DNA of 64,000 bases from Oscheius onirici (lineage: Eukaryota; Nematoda; Chromadorea; Rhabditida; Rhabditidae): positions 5,716,398-5,780,397 of the forward strand of contig OW051469.1 in the NCBI GenBank assembly GCA_932521025.1, given 5' to 3'. Position numbers and translations under genes: made by a program. The notes beneath the pieces are model-generated. The model ran no database searches, had not been told where the DNA came from, and was given only the letters and a program-made list of their open reading frames with translations. This document shows positions 1 through 13,400 of this stretch, in pieces; position 1 is the stretch's first letter; each line of letters begins with the position of its first letter.

Positions 1-1473
1 AGAGAAGAAAAGGTCTCTCTCGGAATTACGACCCTGCTTTCGATGAGTATCTTGATGTTGATGGTCTCTGACCAAATGCCCACCACTTCAACTTTCATCC
101 CGCTCATTGGTAGATCATAAAATGAGTCTGGCGAAAAAACGAACTTTAGGGTGGTTCATCTTGGCCATGATTATTGTAATTTCCCTCGGGACGATAGTCT
201 CTTCAGTCATCATAGCCATCCAGAAGAGAGGCTCTCTGGGAGAAAGGCTGTCCCGTCGGGTTCTCAGGTAATTAGTTAAGCTACCACCCACACTTCTTGA
301 CTGCTTCCTCTTTAATTGTTTCTTCGAACATTTTGACCCTTTTTCTTGCCGCAAACTCTTTGAGAATCTGGTTTTATATGTCCTACGTCTGCCTCTGTCT
401 CGATTTCCGCGAAAAATATGTAAAAATATTTTCCAGAATGGCCAAGGTCGTGGCCTACATTACATGTACCAGCCTGCCGCCTCACATCGAGAAGGAGCAC
501 ATGATGGTGAGTAGTAGTGTCCTCTCGCCCCATAAACCCCTTTCTGTTCTGTAGACCTTTCAGTCTCCGAGAAAGCCGCAAAACATTCCCCGACTTGAAA
601 ATCTTGAAGAAGAAATGGTATCCCACAGAGTGTGTGCGTAGTCCTTTCAGCACCCCTAACTCGAGAATGACTTGTGGGGTCTGTGTCGATTCTTGTGACA
701 AATCTCGTGAACAGTGATTAGAAGAATTGTTTTATAAAATATAAAAGAATTTTCAGGAAGACTTCGATGCCACTCCGACAGTCGAAGTGAAGCCGATCAA
801 GAGTCTCGAAGGCGGCAAGAAATGGCTCGGATTGCGATGGGATCGCGTCAAGGAGGATAGGAAGGGTAAGAATGGACTGGCTATCGTTTCTGACAAGAGT
901 ACCGACCCGCTCATTCATCTCTCGCCTTCCAATACTGGTGAGCAGAGGCTTACAGAGCAGTAGATTACTATAGATTCATAAGGAAATTTGTTATTCTTTA
1001 GTGGCCAGAGAGTACCCCAAAAAGTAGTCTAGAGTAGAGTCAGAGCCAAGTATCCCAGTCCAGTTACAGAAGATCTGCTGACCACTACTCTTCACAGCAA
1101 CCCTGCGGCCGGTGCTGGTGATGACGAGGTCAGTTTTTCCTTTCAAAATATAAATCAATCTCAGACCTCGATAGCCAGTGACACCTCCCGGACAATTTCT
1201 GCTCGAAAGATCAAGCCGCTACAAGGAAAACTGTCAGCGAATCAGTTCGCCCATATGCAGAGTTCTCTCAAGCACAATCGTCAACTGGCAGTGGCCGAAT
1301 GGGAATGGCTGGCTACCGTTGTAGAGAGGTATTTCCATTCAGTTTTTGCTGTATAAACAAAAAACAGGGCCGGCTTCATCACATTCGTCTTTTTGTTCTT
1401 GTGCATCACCGTCGGCATCAACATGATCGGATTCATGTATTGGTACCAGGCTGGTCTTGAGCACGCTTCTTAA
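1..1473 (+). CDS. des-2: Nicotinic acetylcholine receptor subunit, DEG-3/DES-2 group (3' part, runs off left edge)
   Basis: C-terminal part of a Cys-loop ligand-gated cation channel of the plasma membrane. The window opens in M2 (ITTLLSMSILMLMV, then SDQMPTTSTFIPLIG), followed by M3 (GWFILAMIIVISLGTIVSS), a long cytoplasmic loop and M4 (GFITFVFLFLCITVGINMIG), ending in LEHAS and TAA at 1471-1473. Exons read as 1-109, 150-267, 437-506, 564-617, 757-937, 1070-1128, 1165-1328 and 1368-1473; all phases agree. The M2-M3 sequence is typical of the nematode DEG-3 group. The symbol is inferred from the group and from lying directly upstream of a second DEG-3-group gene, as des-2 lies upstream of deg-3 in the C. 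elegans operon. Ligand-binding domain, Cys-loop and start are outside the window, so alpha or non-alpha type cannot be told. Confidence 0.8.
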
Positions 1474-1563
1474 CCTAGGTGCCGATAACCTATTTCTCTC
1501 AGCCATGCATTCATTTTTCCATATCTCTCCCTTCCTTACAACCCTCTCACCCCGTTAACAATT

Positions 1564-1675
1564 AATAAATGATTGCGCGCCTTGTCCACACTCGTAAATC
1601 TCAGGCGTTTTGTCGCCTTTGACATACCTCAAAACCCCATTTTAATCCATGTGTCTCATTTCAATTTAATTGCAG
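1564..1675 (+). promoter_or_regulatory. Poly(A) signal and trans-splice acceptor between the two receptor genes
   Basis: AATAAA at 1564-1569, about 90 nt after the first gene's stop, is followed by a pyrimidine-rich stretch ending in TTGCAG at 1675, 24 nt before the next ATG. The roughly 105-nt spacing is that of an SL2-type operon junction in nematodes. Operon status is inferred. Confidence 0.55.
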
Positions 1676-1699
1676 CTCCCAGGTACACCCGTATGTAGC

Positions 1700-4600
1700 A
1701 TGTGGATTACGGTAGCTGGTCTTTTTCTCGTCTTTGCGGCCACGGGCGAGCAGAAAAGTCAGGATTCAAAAGGTACATTCTTTTTTTAAAGGAAAGAAGG
1801 ATAATTCAGGTACGGGTAATGAGACGGACGTGTGGGATGTCAGAGCGGGTTTCACAAGTATGGAAGATGTGCCACTCATCAGGTTGACCAGAGATCTTCT
1901 AGCGCCGGACAGGTAACTTTTTTGGTAATACTCGAGCTGGAAACCCCCTCAGTTCAAATTTTTGGCGCGTCAACCCCTTGGTGTTCATTTTTTATGTTTT
2001 TACTTATTTTCCACCCATTTTTACACGTTCTGAGTGTTTTTATCGAATTCTACGTCTAAAACAACCCCCAGAATGGAAAAACTGCTCCAAATTTGAGCTA
2101 AATATGCAATCTTTGCCTAATATTGTTCCCACGAGTTTTCTTTCAAAATCAAAGGGTTTTCCTTGCACTTCTCACATTTTGGGGGTTGTTTTAGGCGTAG
2201 AATTCGATAAAACACTCAGAAAGTGTAAAAATGGGTGGAAAATAAGTAAAAACATAAAAATGAACACCAGGGGGTTGACGCGCCAAAAATTTGAACTGAG
2301 GGGGTTGCCAGCTCGAGTTTTACCACTTTTTTGAGTACTGAACTAAATCTAAAAACCTCTCATCACTCGAAATTCAACGGTTTCAGATACGATATTCGAG
2401 TGAGACCTATCCACGACCACAAAAAGAGTCTCTCGATCCATATCAGTATCTCCCTCTATCAAATCATCGAAGTTGTAAGTCAGAATCTGCTTCCTTTTCA
2501 AATCTTCCACAGGATGAACCCTCTCAGAACATCAAACTGAATGTGTGGATGATCCAGAAGTGGAAAGACGAATATCTCCATTGGGATCCCCGTCAGTATG
2601 CCATGATCAACTCGACCATAATACCCTTCAACCACCTCTGGGTGAGTAACGGTGATCGCGGGTTTTCGGCCCGGATGCGGAAGGTGCACACAACTATCTA
2701 CCGCTAGATAGCTGTGGAAAACGAGGAGAAGGGAATAACAATTCCCTAGAGACCGATTTATCGGTAGACTTCGCCGACAAATATGAAAGAACACGAGATC
2801 TGAAAGAGCTTTTTATTCTTGGCTAAAAATAACAACAAAATCGAAGACAGATAAAAATTCGTTGTGTAAAAGTCACAACAACACAACCACTTAGATCATA
2901 AAGCGGGAGACAACTTTGTTACAAAAGAAGGGGGCGTGAGCAATAAAATGCGTACGTGATTGGGACTACCGTATTCCATAAATAGGGGTAAAGTGGCGGG
3001 AAAATAAGGAAAACAAGGAGGGACTAACAGAGCGTTACAGGTGCCCGATACCTATTTATACAACAGTGTGAAAATGAGCAGAGACGAGACGGAAAGGTAC
3101 ATGAACATCCAAGTCGAGTCTCTATACTGGAAGGGAGAGAATGGATCACAGCTGTCGTTCCTTTACCCAGCCATTTATACCATCACTTGTCGATTGAACA
3201 TCAGGTTTGAAATGTGGTTACTGTATTCACTCGTTGTAGATTCTTCCCATACGATCGACAGAACTGTACCCTGACCATTTCGAGTTGGACCAATTCAAAG
3301 TCAGCTCTCGACTACTACGCCGATCCAGAAGTCAACATGGCTTCATTTATTCCCAATGAGGAATGGGAGGTCAAGTCGTTCAAGATTTTCCGACACGAGG
3401 TGGGACATATTTTGTATAAAAGCCTCAATCTGTGAGAAACAAAAAATATTCTTTCAGTACAAGTACGCCTGTTGTCCGGAGCCTTGGGTCATTCTACAAG
3501 CCTCACTCGTCATCCAGAGAAAACCTCTTTACTACATTGTGAATCTGATCATTCCCACCTCGATCATCACCATCGTCGCCATCACCGGATTCTTCACTCC
3601 AGCTTCCACTGACGATGACAGAACGGAAAAGATCAATCTCGGAATCACTACCCTTCTAGCCATGAGTATCTTGATGCTCATGGTTTCCGACGCAATGCCT
3701 ACAACTTCCGAGTTTGTTCCTCTTATAGGTAGAGCTTTTTTTTGTTTCTAAACATATACAAACTTTCAGCTTGGTTTTATCTCTCGATTATAGTAATAGT
3801 TTCGATCGGCACAATGCTTACCAGCGTCGTATTATCAATACAAGGTGTGTTCTCTTTGAGAATGACTAAAATTCTTCTCAGGTCGTCGACAATATGGCAA
3901 GACTCCGCCGCTTTTCATGCGCTATCTCTTCTTCGTTATTGTGCCCAAATGGATCTGGGTACAAGTGCCACCGGCTTTGCGAACTTTGTGGAGTGAACTT
4001 GACGTGATTCTCTTCATAATTTCAATAAAAATGTATTCAGGACGACCCGTTAAATGTGTGGAAACGAAGGAACAAGCCTCGAACGCCTCATACTGCTCAG
4101 ACACCGAAACAAGAAGAGAGTGTCAAGGATGTCGAGAAACCTCCACCGACTCCGCCAGCCACAGGACTGTATGTCTAATGTTTGTACTCAAGAAAAAAGA
4201 AATTAGAAGCACACTCCGAGTTCCTGGCTTGGAGAGGAACAACTCAATCCAGATGATTGACACTTCCGTTCCGACATCACCGATGTCGCGAAGAACGTCG
4301 AAGACACCGTCATTGGGAACAGACAAAAGGGGACCGGCGCTATGGGCTGGAACCATCTCAGCACTGGCAGGTAATCGGGCTTTTTGTTCTCTTTACCAGT
4401 TTATATTAGCTGAATTGTGTTCTTTTCATCTCTCTACAAGGTTTCATGTGTCCCGAGCATGTTCAAACTACTGACCACTCTTTGTCACAGCGGGGAGTGC
4501 CTGGTCATTGAAATTGTCCGAGAACGTTGTTCCAGTAGCTCCGCATGTTTTGGAACACATAAAATAGTTTATTTTTCAGGGTCGAACAACGCTCTTCGAC

Positions 4601-4848
4601 GAACATCTTCCGTTTATCCGAAAGAAGTTGACGAGATGCGAAAGAAGCGCGAATGTTCGCTGGAATGGGAGCTCTTGGCCACAATTCTAGACAGGTACTA
4701 CTTTCTTTTACTCTAAAATAGAAAATATAGGTTCCTGTTGATAATCTTCGTCTCCGCAGTGATGTTGGTGACTTCTGGACTCGTGTTGGTCGGACGTATG
4801 GCGCAGTGGAGCTACGACAATCCTGATGAGGCATTCTTCAACCTTTGA
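1700..4848 (+). CDS. deg-3: Nicotinic acetylcholine receptor alpha-type subunit, DEG-3 group
   Basis: Complete Cys-loop receptor subunit. Start ATG 1700 opens a signal peptide (MWITVAGLFLVFAATG). The ligand-binding domain contains VPDTYLYNS, a canonical Cys-loop with 13 residues between cysteines (C..FFPYDRQNC) and vicinal cysteines YACCPEPW in loop C, which define an alpha-type subunit. Then come M1 (YYIVNLIIPTSIITIVAITG), M2 (INLGITTLLAMSILMLMV), M3 (WFYLSIIVIVSIGTMLTSVV), a long intracellular loop and M4 (FLLIIFVSAVMLVTSGLVLV). Exons: 1700-1772, 1810-1912, 2387-2474, 2513-2641, 3041-3204, 3240-3399, 3458-3728, 3770-3844, 3882-4003, 4041-4168, 4207-4370, 4580-4694, 4731-4848. The DEG-3 group forms choline/acetylcholine-gated, calcium-permeable channels in sensory neurons. 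Intron 2 carries a MITE. The ortholog name rests on M2-M3 similarity and tandem order, so it is less certain than the family. Confidence 0.82.
1923..2325. mobile_element. MITE/foldback element with about 150-bp terminal inverted repeats
   Basis: Lies in intron 2 of the deg-3-like gene. The left arm (about 1923-2073, starting TGGTAATACTCGAGCTGG) is the near-perfect reverse complement of the right arm (about 2177-2325), over 90 percent by eye. The unrelated centre is about 100 nt. No ORF is expected in such an element. It nearly fills an intron that would otherwise be about 70 nt. Confidence 0.85.
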
Positions 4849-7420
4849 ACGCTTCATTCTGTGCTTTCACGTGGCCTTATCCTTCCCCACAAGAGTTTCT
4901 ATCCTTCTTTTTTACCTTGTTATGTACTAATAAATGTGTCGCACGTCGCCTGTCCACTTCAGCAGCAGCACGGCTATTCACTCTCGGGGACAATGAGAAC
5001 ATCCAGTCTCTCTCACTGCCCGTTAACGTGTTATGAGCATTACGATCTGTGTCTTTCTAATCAGCAACATCTGGAACGCGGGGTCGTAAAGTATTGAAGA
5101 AGTGCTACTACTGATCTCTCTCCTGCTTGTCACCACGCGCAGCATTTGTCTTTGTGTGACTTTTCTCTCCCTCAATAAATAGGAACCTATGTGAATTATT
5201 CTCGTGAAATATTACCATAATATCGGGTGACCGAAAATCAGTCAAACGCCTATGGTGTTTCGTCGATCTATTGCGACTTCAAACAAGGATTAAAAGGTTG
5301 GATTCTTATCTTTCTGAAGGGACTGATCTTCTGGGTCATTCAGTTACTGAGAAGCCAATATTATTTCTCCAAGTTTGACATAAAAGAACTCAGGATTTTT
5401 TAGGTTCTCTTCATAAAGTCAGAATTATGTGTGATTCCAATTTATCTCACATCGAAGACTGTTGCCTGTAGTATTCATTGTTTTCTGAACTTTTGTAGAC
5501 TGACTGCCACTGTTTTCGATGCCTTCATATCGGTCCTAATTCCGACTGATTGGAAAACTTTTGTTCTTTGCTCAACCGGAAGTGTCTGTTTCCACGACCT
5601 TTATGTAAATTAGTCACTCTATTTTCCCCCAATATTTGAAAAAAAGGGTCCACACTCGCTGTCATTAATCTCTCGACCATGTTTTCCTTCTCCCACAAAC
5701 CACATCTGGTTCTGCCTACTTCCTATATTGATGTATTAGCCCGTAGTTTACTTTCACAGTCAAGTGTCTTCTTCCATGCAAAAAGTGTAGTAATCCGGCC
5801 GCAATGTGAGTAAATAGTCGGCGAACAACAACGAACTACACAGCTGTTGCTCTCGATTAAACTCTCCGCACAAGTTGATTCCCACGCTTTTTGCACGTCT
5901 TTTAGAGTTCTGTTCGAGAGGTTTTGTTCCCGAGAAATTTGAGACAAATTCCTGCAAAAGAGTTCATAATGAGGTCGGGTTTCAGCCAATGCAGTCAAAA
6001 AATTCCTTTCTTCTTTCTCTCCGAACGTTTCTCATTTTTTCTATACTCGTTACAAAAGGTTGATGACACAACTGTGAAAATCTTAAGAAATCTTGAAAAA
6101 CATCAGAAGCGGCTGAACATGCCTAAAAGAACCGAAAACATCTGGCTCCAACCAGCCATCGAAACTGGTTGAAAACCTCCCGTCCGTTGTGATTACTTGC
6201 TCTTTTTCATTGCTCGAGACGGAGACTCTGAACCCACAGCTGAATTACATCAGATTATCCCAACAAACCCGGTCCTGTCTGTGATTACCAGACAAATATT
6301 TGAAGCGACTTTTGATTTGAAACTCTCTGTTCAGTCATGTTCCAATCTCAGACTGTTTGCTGTTCCTATCATTCCAGACCGTCTGATGACCATGTTCTCA
6401 TGCCTCTGAATATTTTCGAACTATTCCCTCCTCCCGGAAGATCCTAATCCAAATCGCGTCAATCCAGGCCAACGTTCAGCTCTGTTTGTCCCAACTTCGC
6501 ACACGTAAATATCCTGGATTTCCAGCCTTTTGTTTTTACTCACATTGTGTCTACTGAAGAAGGAGAGAGTCCATCGCGCACAGATTGAATGAATGCGGCC
6601 AATTACCTCCGAGGGTCATCCCATCTCTCATCCTCGTTGACTCTCGACTCTCTTTTGGGCGTCGTTTAGTCTACGTCTTTTGTCGTCGCTCCCTTTTATC
6701 TGACCCCTGGGGGCAATTGAACTGTTATCATACTTTCGTCTATTTTCTCTTGAGGTCTGAGTGTGGGTCCTGAACGGTTTTGGCTAACAAAGCGAACTTC
6801 CCTATGTCAATAGTTTTATTGGGAACAGCTTGTCGAAATATTTCCAGTTTTAACTGATTCTGTCAAGATCAGCTGAGTATCAGTTCTGAAAATACCCTCA
6901 TTCCAGGTTTCTCTACTTTCTCCCAAAAACAATCAGTGTCCACAAACTCTCATAAAAGTGCATTCTCGTACAAGATCGCCTTGCAAAAGTGTTTCCTTTG
7001 ACCCTTGAAGAGCAAGAGCCCTCTCCAGATCCCGACTCTCCAGAAAAAAACTGAGCGCAAACTTGCACAGAGTAAGTCCTGGTGAGAGATTTGCTCAGAC
7101 TTGCCCTCTTTCTCCATCTCTTCTCGATCCCGAGACCTGTCACACAACCGCTCGACCCCCGGTTTACTCGAGAGATGTGTCGCTCTCTTAATTGTTTGTC
7201 CTTGCCAACCGGCACCCACCCTCAGGCCCTTCTTTTGCCATTGTCATGTCACTTTTCTCCCAATTATTCCAATCTGCTCGTATAGCCACCCCGATTGTGT
7301 AACTCCTGGTCCGAGGTCTCAGATTTCGGCCCGTCTGATACCTCATTAAAGGAAATCGCACCTAGTCATCCAATCCGGTCTTTTCCCGTTCCCTATTCTT
7401 ATTATTTTTACTCTTTTTTA
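4849..7420. other. Intergenic region without a recognisable gene
   Basis: Contains the 3' UTR of the deg-3-like gene, with AATAAA near 4930 and 5174. Short open frames here lack Met starts, splice-consistent neighbours or protein-like composition. It probably also includes the promoter of the next gene. Confidence 0.5.
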
Positions 7421-7431
7421 GAACGGCGTTG

Positions 7432-10400
7432 ATGGAAACAAGTACGGGTGGATGGTACAATGGTCGACGACAGTATCGGTCAGTCGCCTTCGGTACGTGG
7501 CAGGTTGGAGGAGCGAGGATCATTTCGACCAAGAATCTGAACAAGGAGTGAGTTTTCTACCAGTTTCACAGTTCTTTCACACAGTCCTCTTTTACTCGTC
7601 GCCTTAGAAGTTGTGATCGCATTTCTTGATTTAAAAACTACGAATATTCACAAGCGTAGAACAGATCATAAGCTGCTAATGTCTGATCGACCAGACACAG
7701 ATTTTAACTGTTTACAAAACTTGTATTGTACTCTCTCCAGAAAGTAAATGAACACACACGCACATATGTTCTCTGATTAGAAAGTTAAACAATCTCTAGG
7801 CCGCAAATACCCTCTTCTCTTACTGTCCCATTTTGAACCTAGCATTGTCCTCTGTTATCGGATCAATCATCATTTAACCTCTCAGCGAATGACCTCAGTT
7901 TGTTTGAAATTTCCGCTGTTCTGCTCGACGGTCTGTTTGATAATACTGTGTTTTCCAGTTGGCAATATTTGTTCTTTCTTATAATCTCGTGCAACGGATT
8001 TTGGCAGTCCTCTCTCTCCAATTCCTCACTCACACTATTCGCCTAATTGACGCTGAAAAATGGCCAATTAAACGGGAGCCAAAACAATTTGTCAATTGGT
8101 CCAGCCGTATGTTACCATCTGGGCATAAAATTCCGTCCAATTATTATACTGTTGTGGCCAGCTGGGGCGGAAAGTATCCTGGATCGCGCGCGAACAAGTT
8201 GGGTCCACGCTCTGTTTGCTCTCTCTTCCTGCCACCCATAAACGGCCTGTTTGGGTCCGTCTCTCTTCAGAATTACGGCTTTTGGAACCGGGCAGAACTG
8301 GGAGTAAAAGGCGCCCTCAACTGTACTATTACCGGCTCTGACCAGTTCCAGGCTGAAGCTCTCACTATAGTTTTTTTTTTATTTTGAACATAGAACAACA
8401 GGCTGCAGATTTCAAAGCAGATCATCTTGTCTCTTTCTCTTTGAGTCTGGTCCAACTATATTCCGGCCACTGCTTTTCCGACAACAACAGAGAAAGATCA
8501 AATTTTTAAACATATTGTCCTACTTTTGTAGTTCGCTCAGAGGAATGTTGCAAAGCGAAGCAATCCATTCCAAAACTGCTTAATAAAAGACGGACCACCC
8601 AGTCATTGTTTACCTAGCAGAAGACCAGCGTCCAAAAGTGTTTTCCCTTCTGCATAATCTGCCGATTGTTTTTGTTTGGATAGCTGAAGCTGCCACCCTC
8701 TCTCTCTGCTACGAAATTAGAAGCTTAGAACTTTCTCCGAGAACCAGAAATATTAACCTTGGTGGCAAATTGGAGGGTCTTGACTGGTCGCATCGGTGTT
8801 TCTGAAACGTCTTTTTCGAAACTAGAACTTCCATATTATTAGTTCAGAACTATTTGAATAGCCTAATTTTGGTTGGAATGAAAACAGGAAGCCGCCACTC
8901 GAAAATATATAGAATCCCTCCTTCAGCCTCAAAAACCCGTCATAATTGTTGCAGGGTGTTACCTCTGGCGCACCCTTTTTGTCTCCTGTTGAATAGGCCC
9001 GCCGGCATCGAACTCGTAAAAGGGTGGGTCCTTGACCAGTCCTCTCTTCCTTATCTGACGAGATCTCTGCACCTCCTCTTTCCGCCTCATTTCATCTATT
9101 CTTCCTCAGCCTGTGCTCATGCTAATTATTTGCTCTCACTCCAACATTTCCGGTCAAAAACTCGTCTGTTGCCAAAACATCCTCCTACGAAAAAGACACC
9201 TGATAGGGCCTTGTTTATCACCGTTTCGACCTGACCTCAGCGTTCAAAGTAAGACTTATCTCGCACCATTTTCTCGTTTTTACGACCACTTAACCCTGTG
9301 AGCCTGTAAGCGAAGATAAATTGTTATTCTCCGTCAGTCGTCTTTCTTAGTCCATAGAGAGATATTCAAAGTTCTGTAGCATTTTTATTATCGTTGTTGA
9401 TCAGCTGACAGTTTACCGGACAAGAATAGAAAGAAGAATCAACAGTGAGTAAGACTTTTCCGGTGGATATTTTTTCTCAATTTGCATACCGCCTACATTA
9501 CACCTTGAAGAAAAATACTGTCCACGAAATCTCACTCGACTCATGCTCTTTCTCTCTCAGCTGTTCTCGGGCGGGAGAGGACATATGTCGAAAGGAATGG
9601 ATTGATTAACATCCTGATTTATCTTTGTCCCTCTCTCTTCTATTTACCTTCCACTAGTTTCTCAAGGGCCCGAAACAGATGTCGATCCAATTCTGGAACG
9701 ATCCCTCCTCCGTCTCATAATTCGGTCGTGTATACAGCCTCAAGCGCCTAATCCAAGACGCATAACATTCCGTCGGCGCTTACGAATTTCTCGGAGCATC
9801 TGGTCCGACGAAAATGAGCTTCTTCTTCGGATTACACACTTCCTTCGTCTTCCATTACAAAAGTCAGTAAACATATTTTCATACGGCTTAATCTTCTCCT
9901 CACTTTGGTTCACCGCTATCTAGAACAATCGCAACTTGAAAAACTTGCCTCCGAAAATGAGTCTTCTCGTTTATTTCTCTTGGGGCCGCGATTGTTGCCC
10001 CGAGACGGCGTCCCTCTTGATTCCCTTTTCTGCTTTTCCTTGAGGATCCGAGGTGGTACATCGTATATCTTTGTTGTTTTTGTTGGCGACACTCTCAGAC
10101 TCGCGTGCGACCTGCCACGACAATTGTTTCTTCAGCCAAAGAAAACGGATGTTGAGAAAAGCAGGAACGCGAAACAACAAACCAAAATATCCTCGTAGCA
10201 GACTCTTTCCTCTCTTACTGAAACTAATTGTTTCTTGCTTCCAGTTTTTTTCACAAGGGCTCTCATGTCATTCGGCCATTTGTCTGCACCTCGAGGAACG
10301 ATGTCTTTTCTGCAAACTTGATCATTTTCAGTGAGACCTCAACTCCAGCCCCTTCACATCATCGTCTAGAAACTGCCAGAAGGATGGGCGAGAGCAGTCC

Positions 10401-13400
10401 GAATCTGTCTCGTCTCCATCCGACCACTACACAACGCTCCCTTGGTGAGATCTTCGAAACCTTTCTCGAGTGGCGACAGTTAAAATTAGCAGCGTGAGGG
10501 GTTTGAACACACATTGTTCTCGCGCGAGCACAGACATCATCCCGCCTGCACAAAAGATTAACAATGTTGCTGCAAAAAGATTGAGAAACACAGACTGGTC
10601 GATCTTTGAGCCAAACATTCTTGAACATAGGAAGAGATAGTTGAAGATTGATGAAAGGTATAGAATATTGCCTCCACCGGGCCCGGATAGTCAAGTGGAT
10701 AGGATGACAGTCTATGAAGAAAACGATCGCAAGTTCAATCCCGGGTGGTAGTACACGAAGGTAGTCTACCCTGGCATCTCTCGCCAGCCTAGCCTGTCCA
10801 GCGGATCCTGTAGCTTGAGAAACTTGGATACCACAACCGCTCTCATCATCACTCCAAGACTTCTCGACTCTTCGGATGTGATCCGGTCATGCGAAATGCA
10901 TCGATAGCAGAAAAAAAAAGTTTTTATAGTATTGCTGGGCTTTGAACTATTACAGTATGGCTAGTTGAACATGTCCTGAAAGAGACAAATAACCATTGTA
11001 TGAATCTTTTCAAATCCCAGTATCAATGCTCTTTTTAGGAGCTCTTCCTTCCCACTCCGTCGATCACCGTCTCTGTCTGACTCCACAAGACTGTTACTCC
11101 AGTTCGGAATATGTGGCCTACACGGAAAGACGCGGTATGTTTGTCTCGAAAAACCTTAAAATAGAGCCCTCCAAAAACGTTTGATTGAACTTTGTCCGGG
11201 CGGATCAAGTTTCCGTGTGGGAGGCAAATAACCGTCAAATCCACGCGCACGCGACTCTCTTTGAAGACTTCCTTATGGGCTGGAGAGAATTTCCATGGAA
11301 ATTTGTCCGTAACCAGCCTGTTGTATTTACTCTCTGCGCTTCTTCGACACAGGCGGTCTGTCCCCTTTATGCTCCTCGACCACACACGTGAAGTGCTTCC
11401 GCTCATTCACACTTTTTGCCGTTTGCATCAATACTGTCGATTTCACGGCGGATCCATTGGCGACGAGGTGTTTCTCCCGACAGTAGCGAAAACTTTGAGT
11501 TTCTTGACGTCTGCTCACTGCTCACTGTACATTGTCCGTTGAAGAGTAGCGTGAACAGGGGGTACTTGATCGTGACATGATGTTAGACCGAGTCGGTACG
11601 CTTTGATGTCAAGACCATCGGGTCGGTATGGGATCTTCGTCGTTACTCTTTTTGCCGTGCCACAACTCGTTTTTCTCATCGAAGTCCTTTGCCAAAGCTC
11701 TTGTTGTTTTCCAGTTCTCTAATTTCTCCTCTTGGCAAATGCTAATCGAGCAGCTCTTTTGTGGATCTCGCTACATTCCAGCCAACTTCCAAGTAGAACC
11801 ATGAAGCAGGTTGTTCGTTTGATCTTTCCATCCTCCAGCATCAGTACTTTCTGAAACTGAGACAAATATCAGCGAATTGTGTTGATTGTAGGCATCTACC
11901 AAAAGGAATTTTCGTGCATAGGTCGAGAGCTCTTTCAGTTTTCCCCAGTGACTCCAAGGGTTTCCACGAATTGTTCCAAACACTGCTCTGGATTCAAGGA
12001 GTACCCAAGGTGCCGGGAAAACCGAGCATCTTTGCGATGGTTGCTGGCAAGTGGCGGATTCACAAGCCGGCTGTCATATTGTAGACTCTCTTCCAAACTC
12101 AAAAGATCACAAAGTGTTTGTGGCACCATATTGAAAAAAATGGACAATTGCACCTGTTAGAGTAGAGTAGAAGAGGCGACTATCCAGGACGAAAACAACA
12201 GCGTAGACTAATTCCAAGCAGTCGAGTTACAAAACTTGACACGTCCTGAGATAACTTGTCAATACGTGTCCAGTGACATTTATACTGTGTTGGAACGTTT
12301 TGAACAAAAAGAGTCACAAAAGAACACCTCGTCACGTTGTTTTGTACAATAATCTAGCAGTAATCTCTACTCTAATCCTACCAGTGTTCCGGTTCCCATG
12401 CCAATTTGGAACTCCTTGGTTTTTTGGTCACTAGCGCTGTTGACTCAAACCATTTGACTCTTTCTTTGTCCAACGGATTCCCCTTTCTGTTCATGCCATC
12501 GAACGCCCCCTCTCATTGCCTGCCATCATTGGCACAATTGGTCCTCTCTGAATGGCTCTCATTCTGACGATCCGTCCGATTTCTACATCTCACTTTCTTC
12601 ATGTTGACCAATCATAAAAACTCGACGGTTTTATTTGTGCTTGAAATGAGCGACCTTCGGACCCGAGGTCAACATATTCTGTCATAAACCTCATCCTCGT
12701 GATGTGCTCTCTTACATTTCCTGGCAGTTTGAAATGGTTAGAACAAAGAAAGATCCTTGCGGAAAAAAGAAACATTTTTATCTTCTCCTGAACACAATTG
12801 TGCCACCTTCCCGCCTACTTTTTTCGAACGCCTGATAGCAGTTGTTCAAGCTTGCTCGTAGTAAACGTCTTGACCCGGCTGCCAGCAATGTTGCTCGAAT
12901 ATTTAGTTGTCGGTGAGTAAACAACTTATACTGTTACAATTTTTTTTCTAACAGGGAAACGAAGACAGTCAAACTACTTTCTAGCCATTTGTTTTAATCT
13001 GTTGCCTTTACAATGTACCTTGGATTTAATCAGTTTCTTCGAGATTTCTCTCCGAAAACTACAGCGCCGTTACCGATGGACATGTCAGTTAGTGACAGCG
13101 CGTGTCACAACTTTTTCAGCGGGTCTGCCAGGTGGACATCGCACTTCAAAAGAGAGACATGGTGTAAATTTACATCTTTTGAGAGTGCCGAAGGTATAGT
13201 TACTACCTGCCACTCTTCCTATTTTTTTTCAATTCCCCAAGTTATCTTTTTCCTCTTTTGTCAATCACTTCAAGAATGCGAGCTTGTGGAACATCCCAAT
13301 ATTGGTAGGTGTCAAAAGACAAGAGCAGTTCCTCTTCCTGCTCCATGAAAAGATGAACTAGTCCGTCTATCAAAAGACCTACCCCAAGCTAAGGTAGTAT

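Noticed and set aside
4371-4579. Possible additional deg-3 exon (frame beginning SAWSLKLSE)
   Set aside because: It cannot be joined in phase to the M4 exon; a single intron 4371-4579 joins both sides in phase 1.
9667-9856. Possible extra exon of the orphan gene
   Set aside because: Bounded by plausible splice sites, but its composition is not protein-like and the gene closes in phase without it.
13013-13348. 111-codon plus-strand open frame in the orphan gene's intron
   Set aside because: No homology, low-complexity Phe/Ser-rich C-terminus, no supporting splice sites or poly(A) signal.
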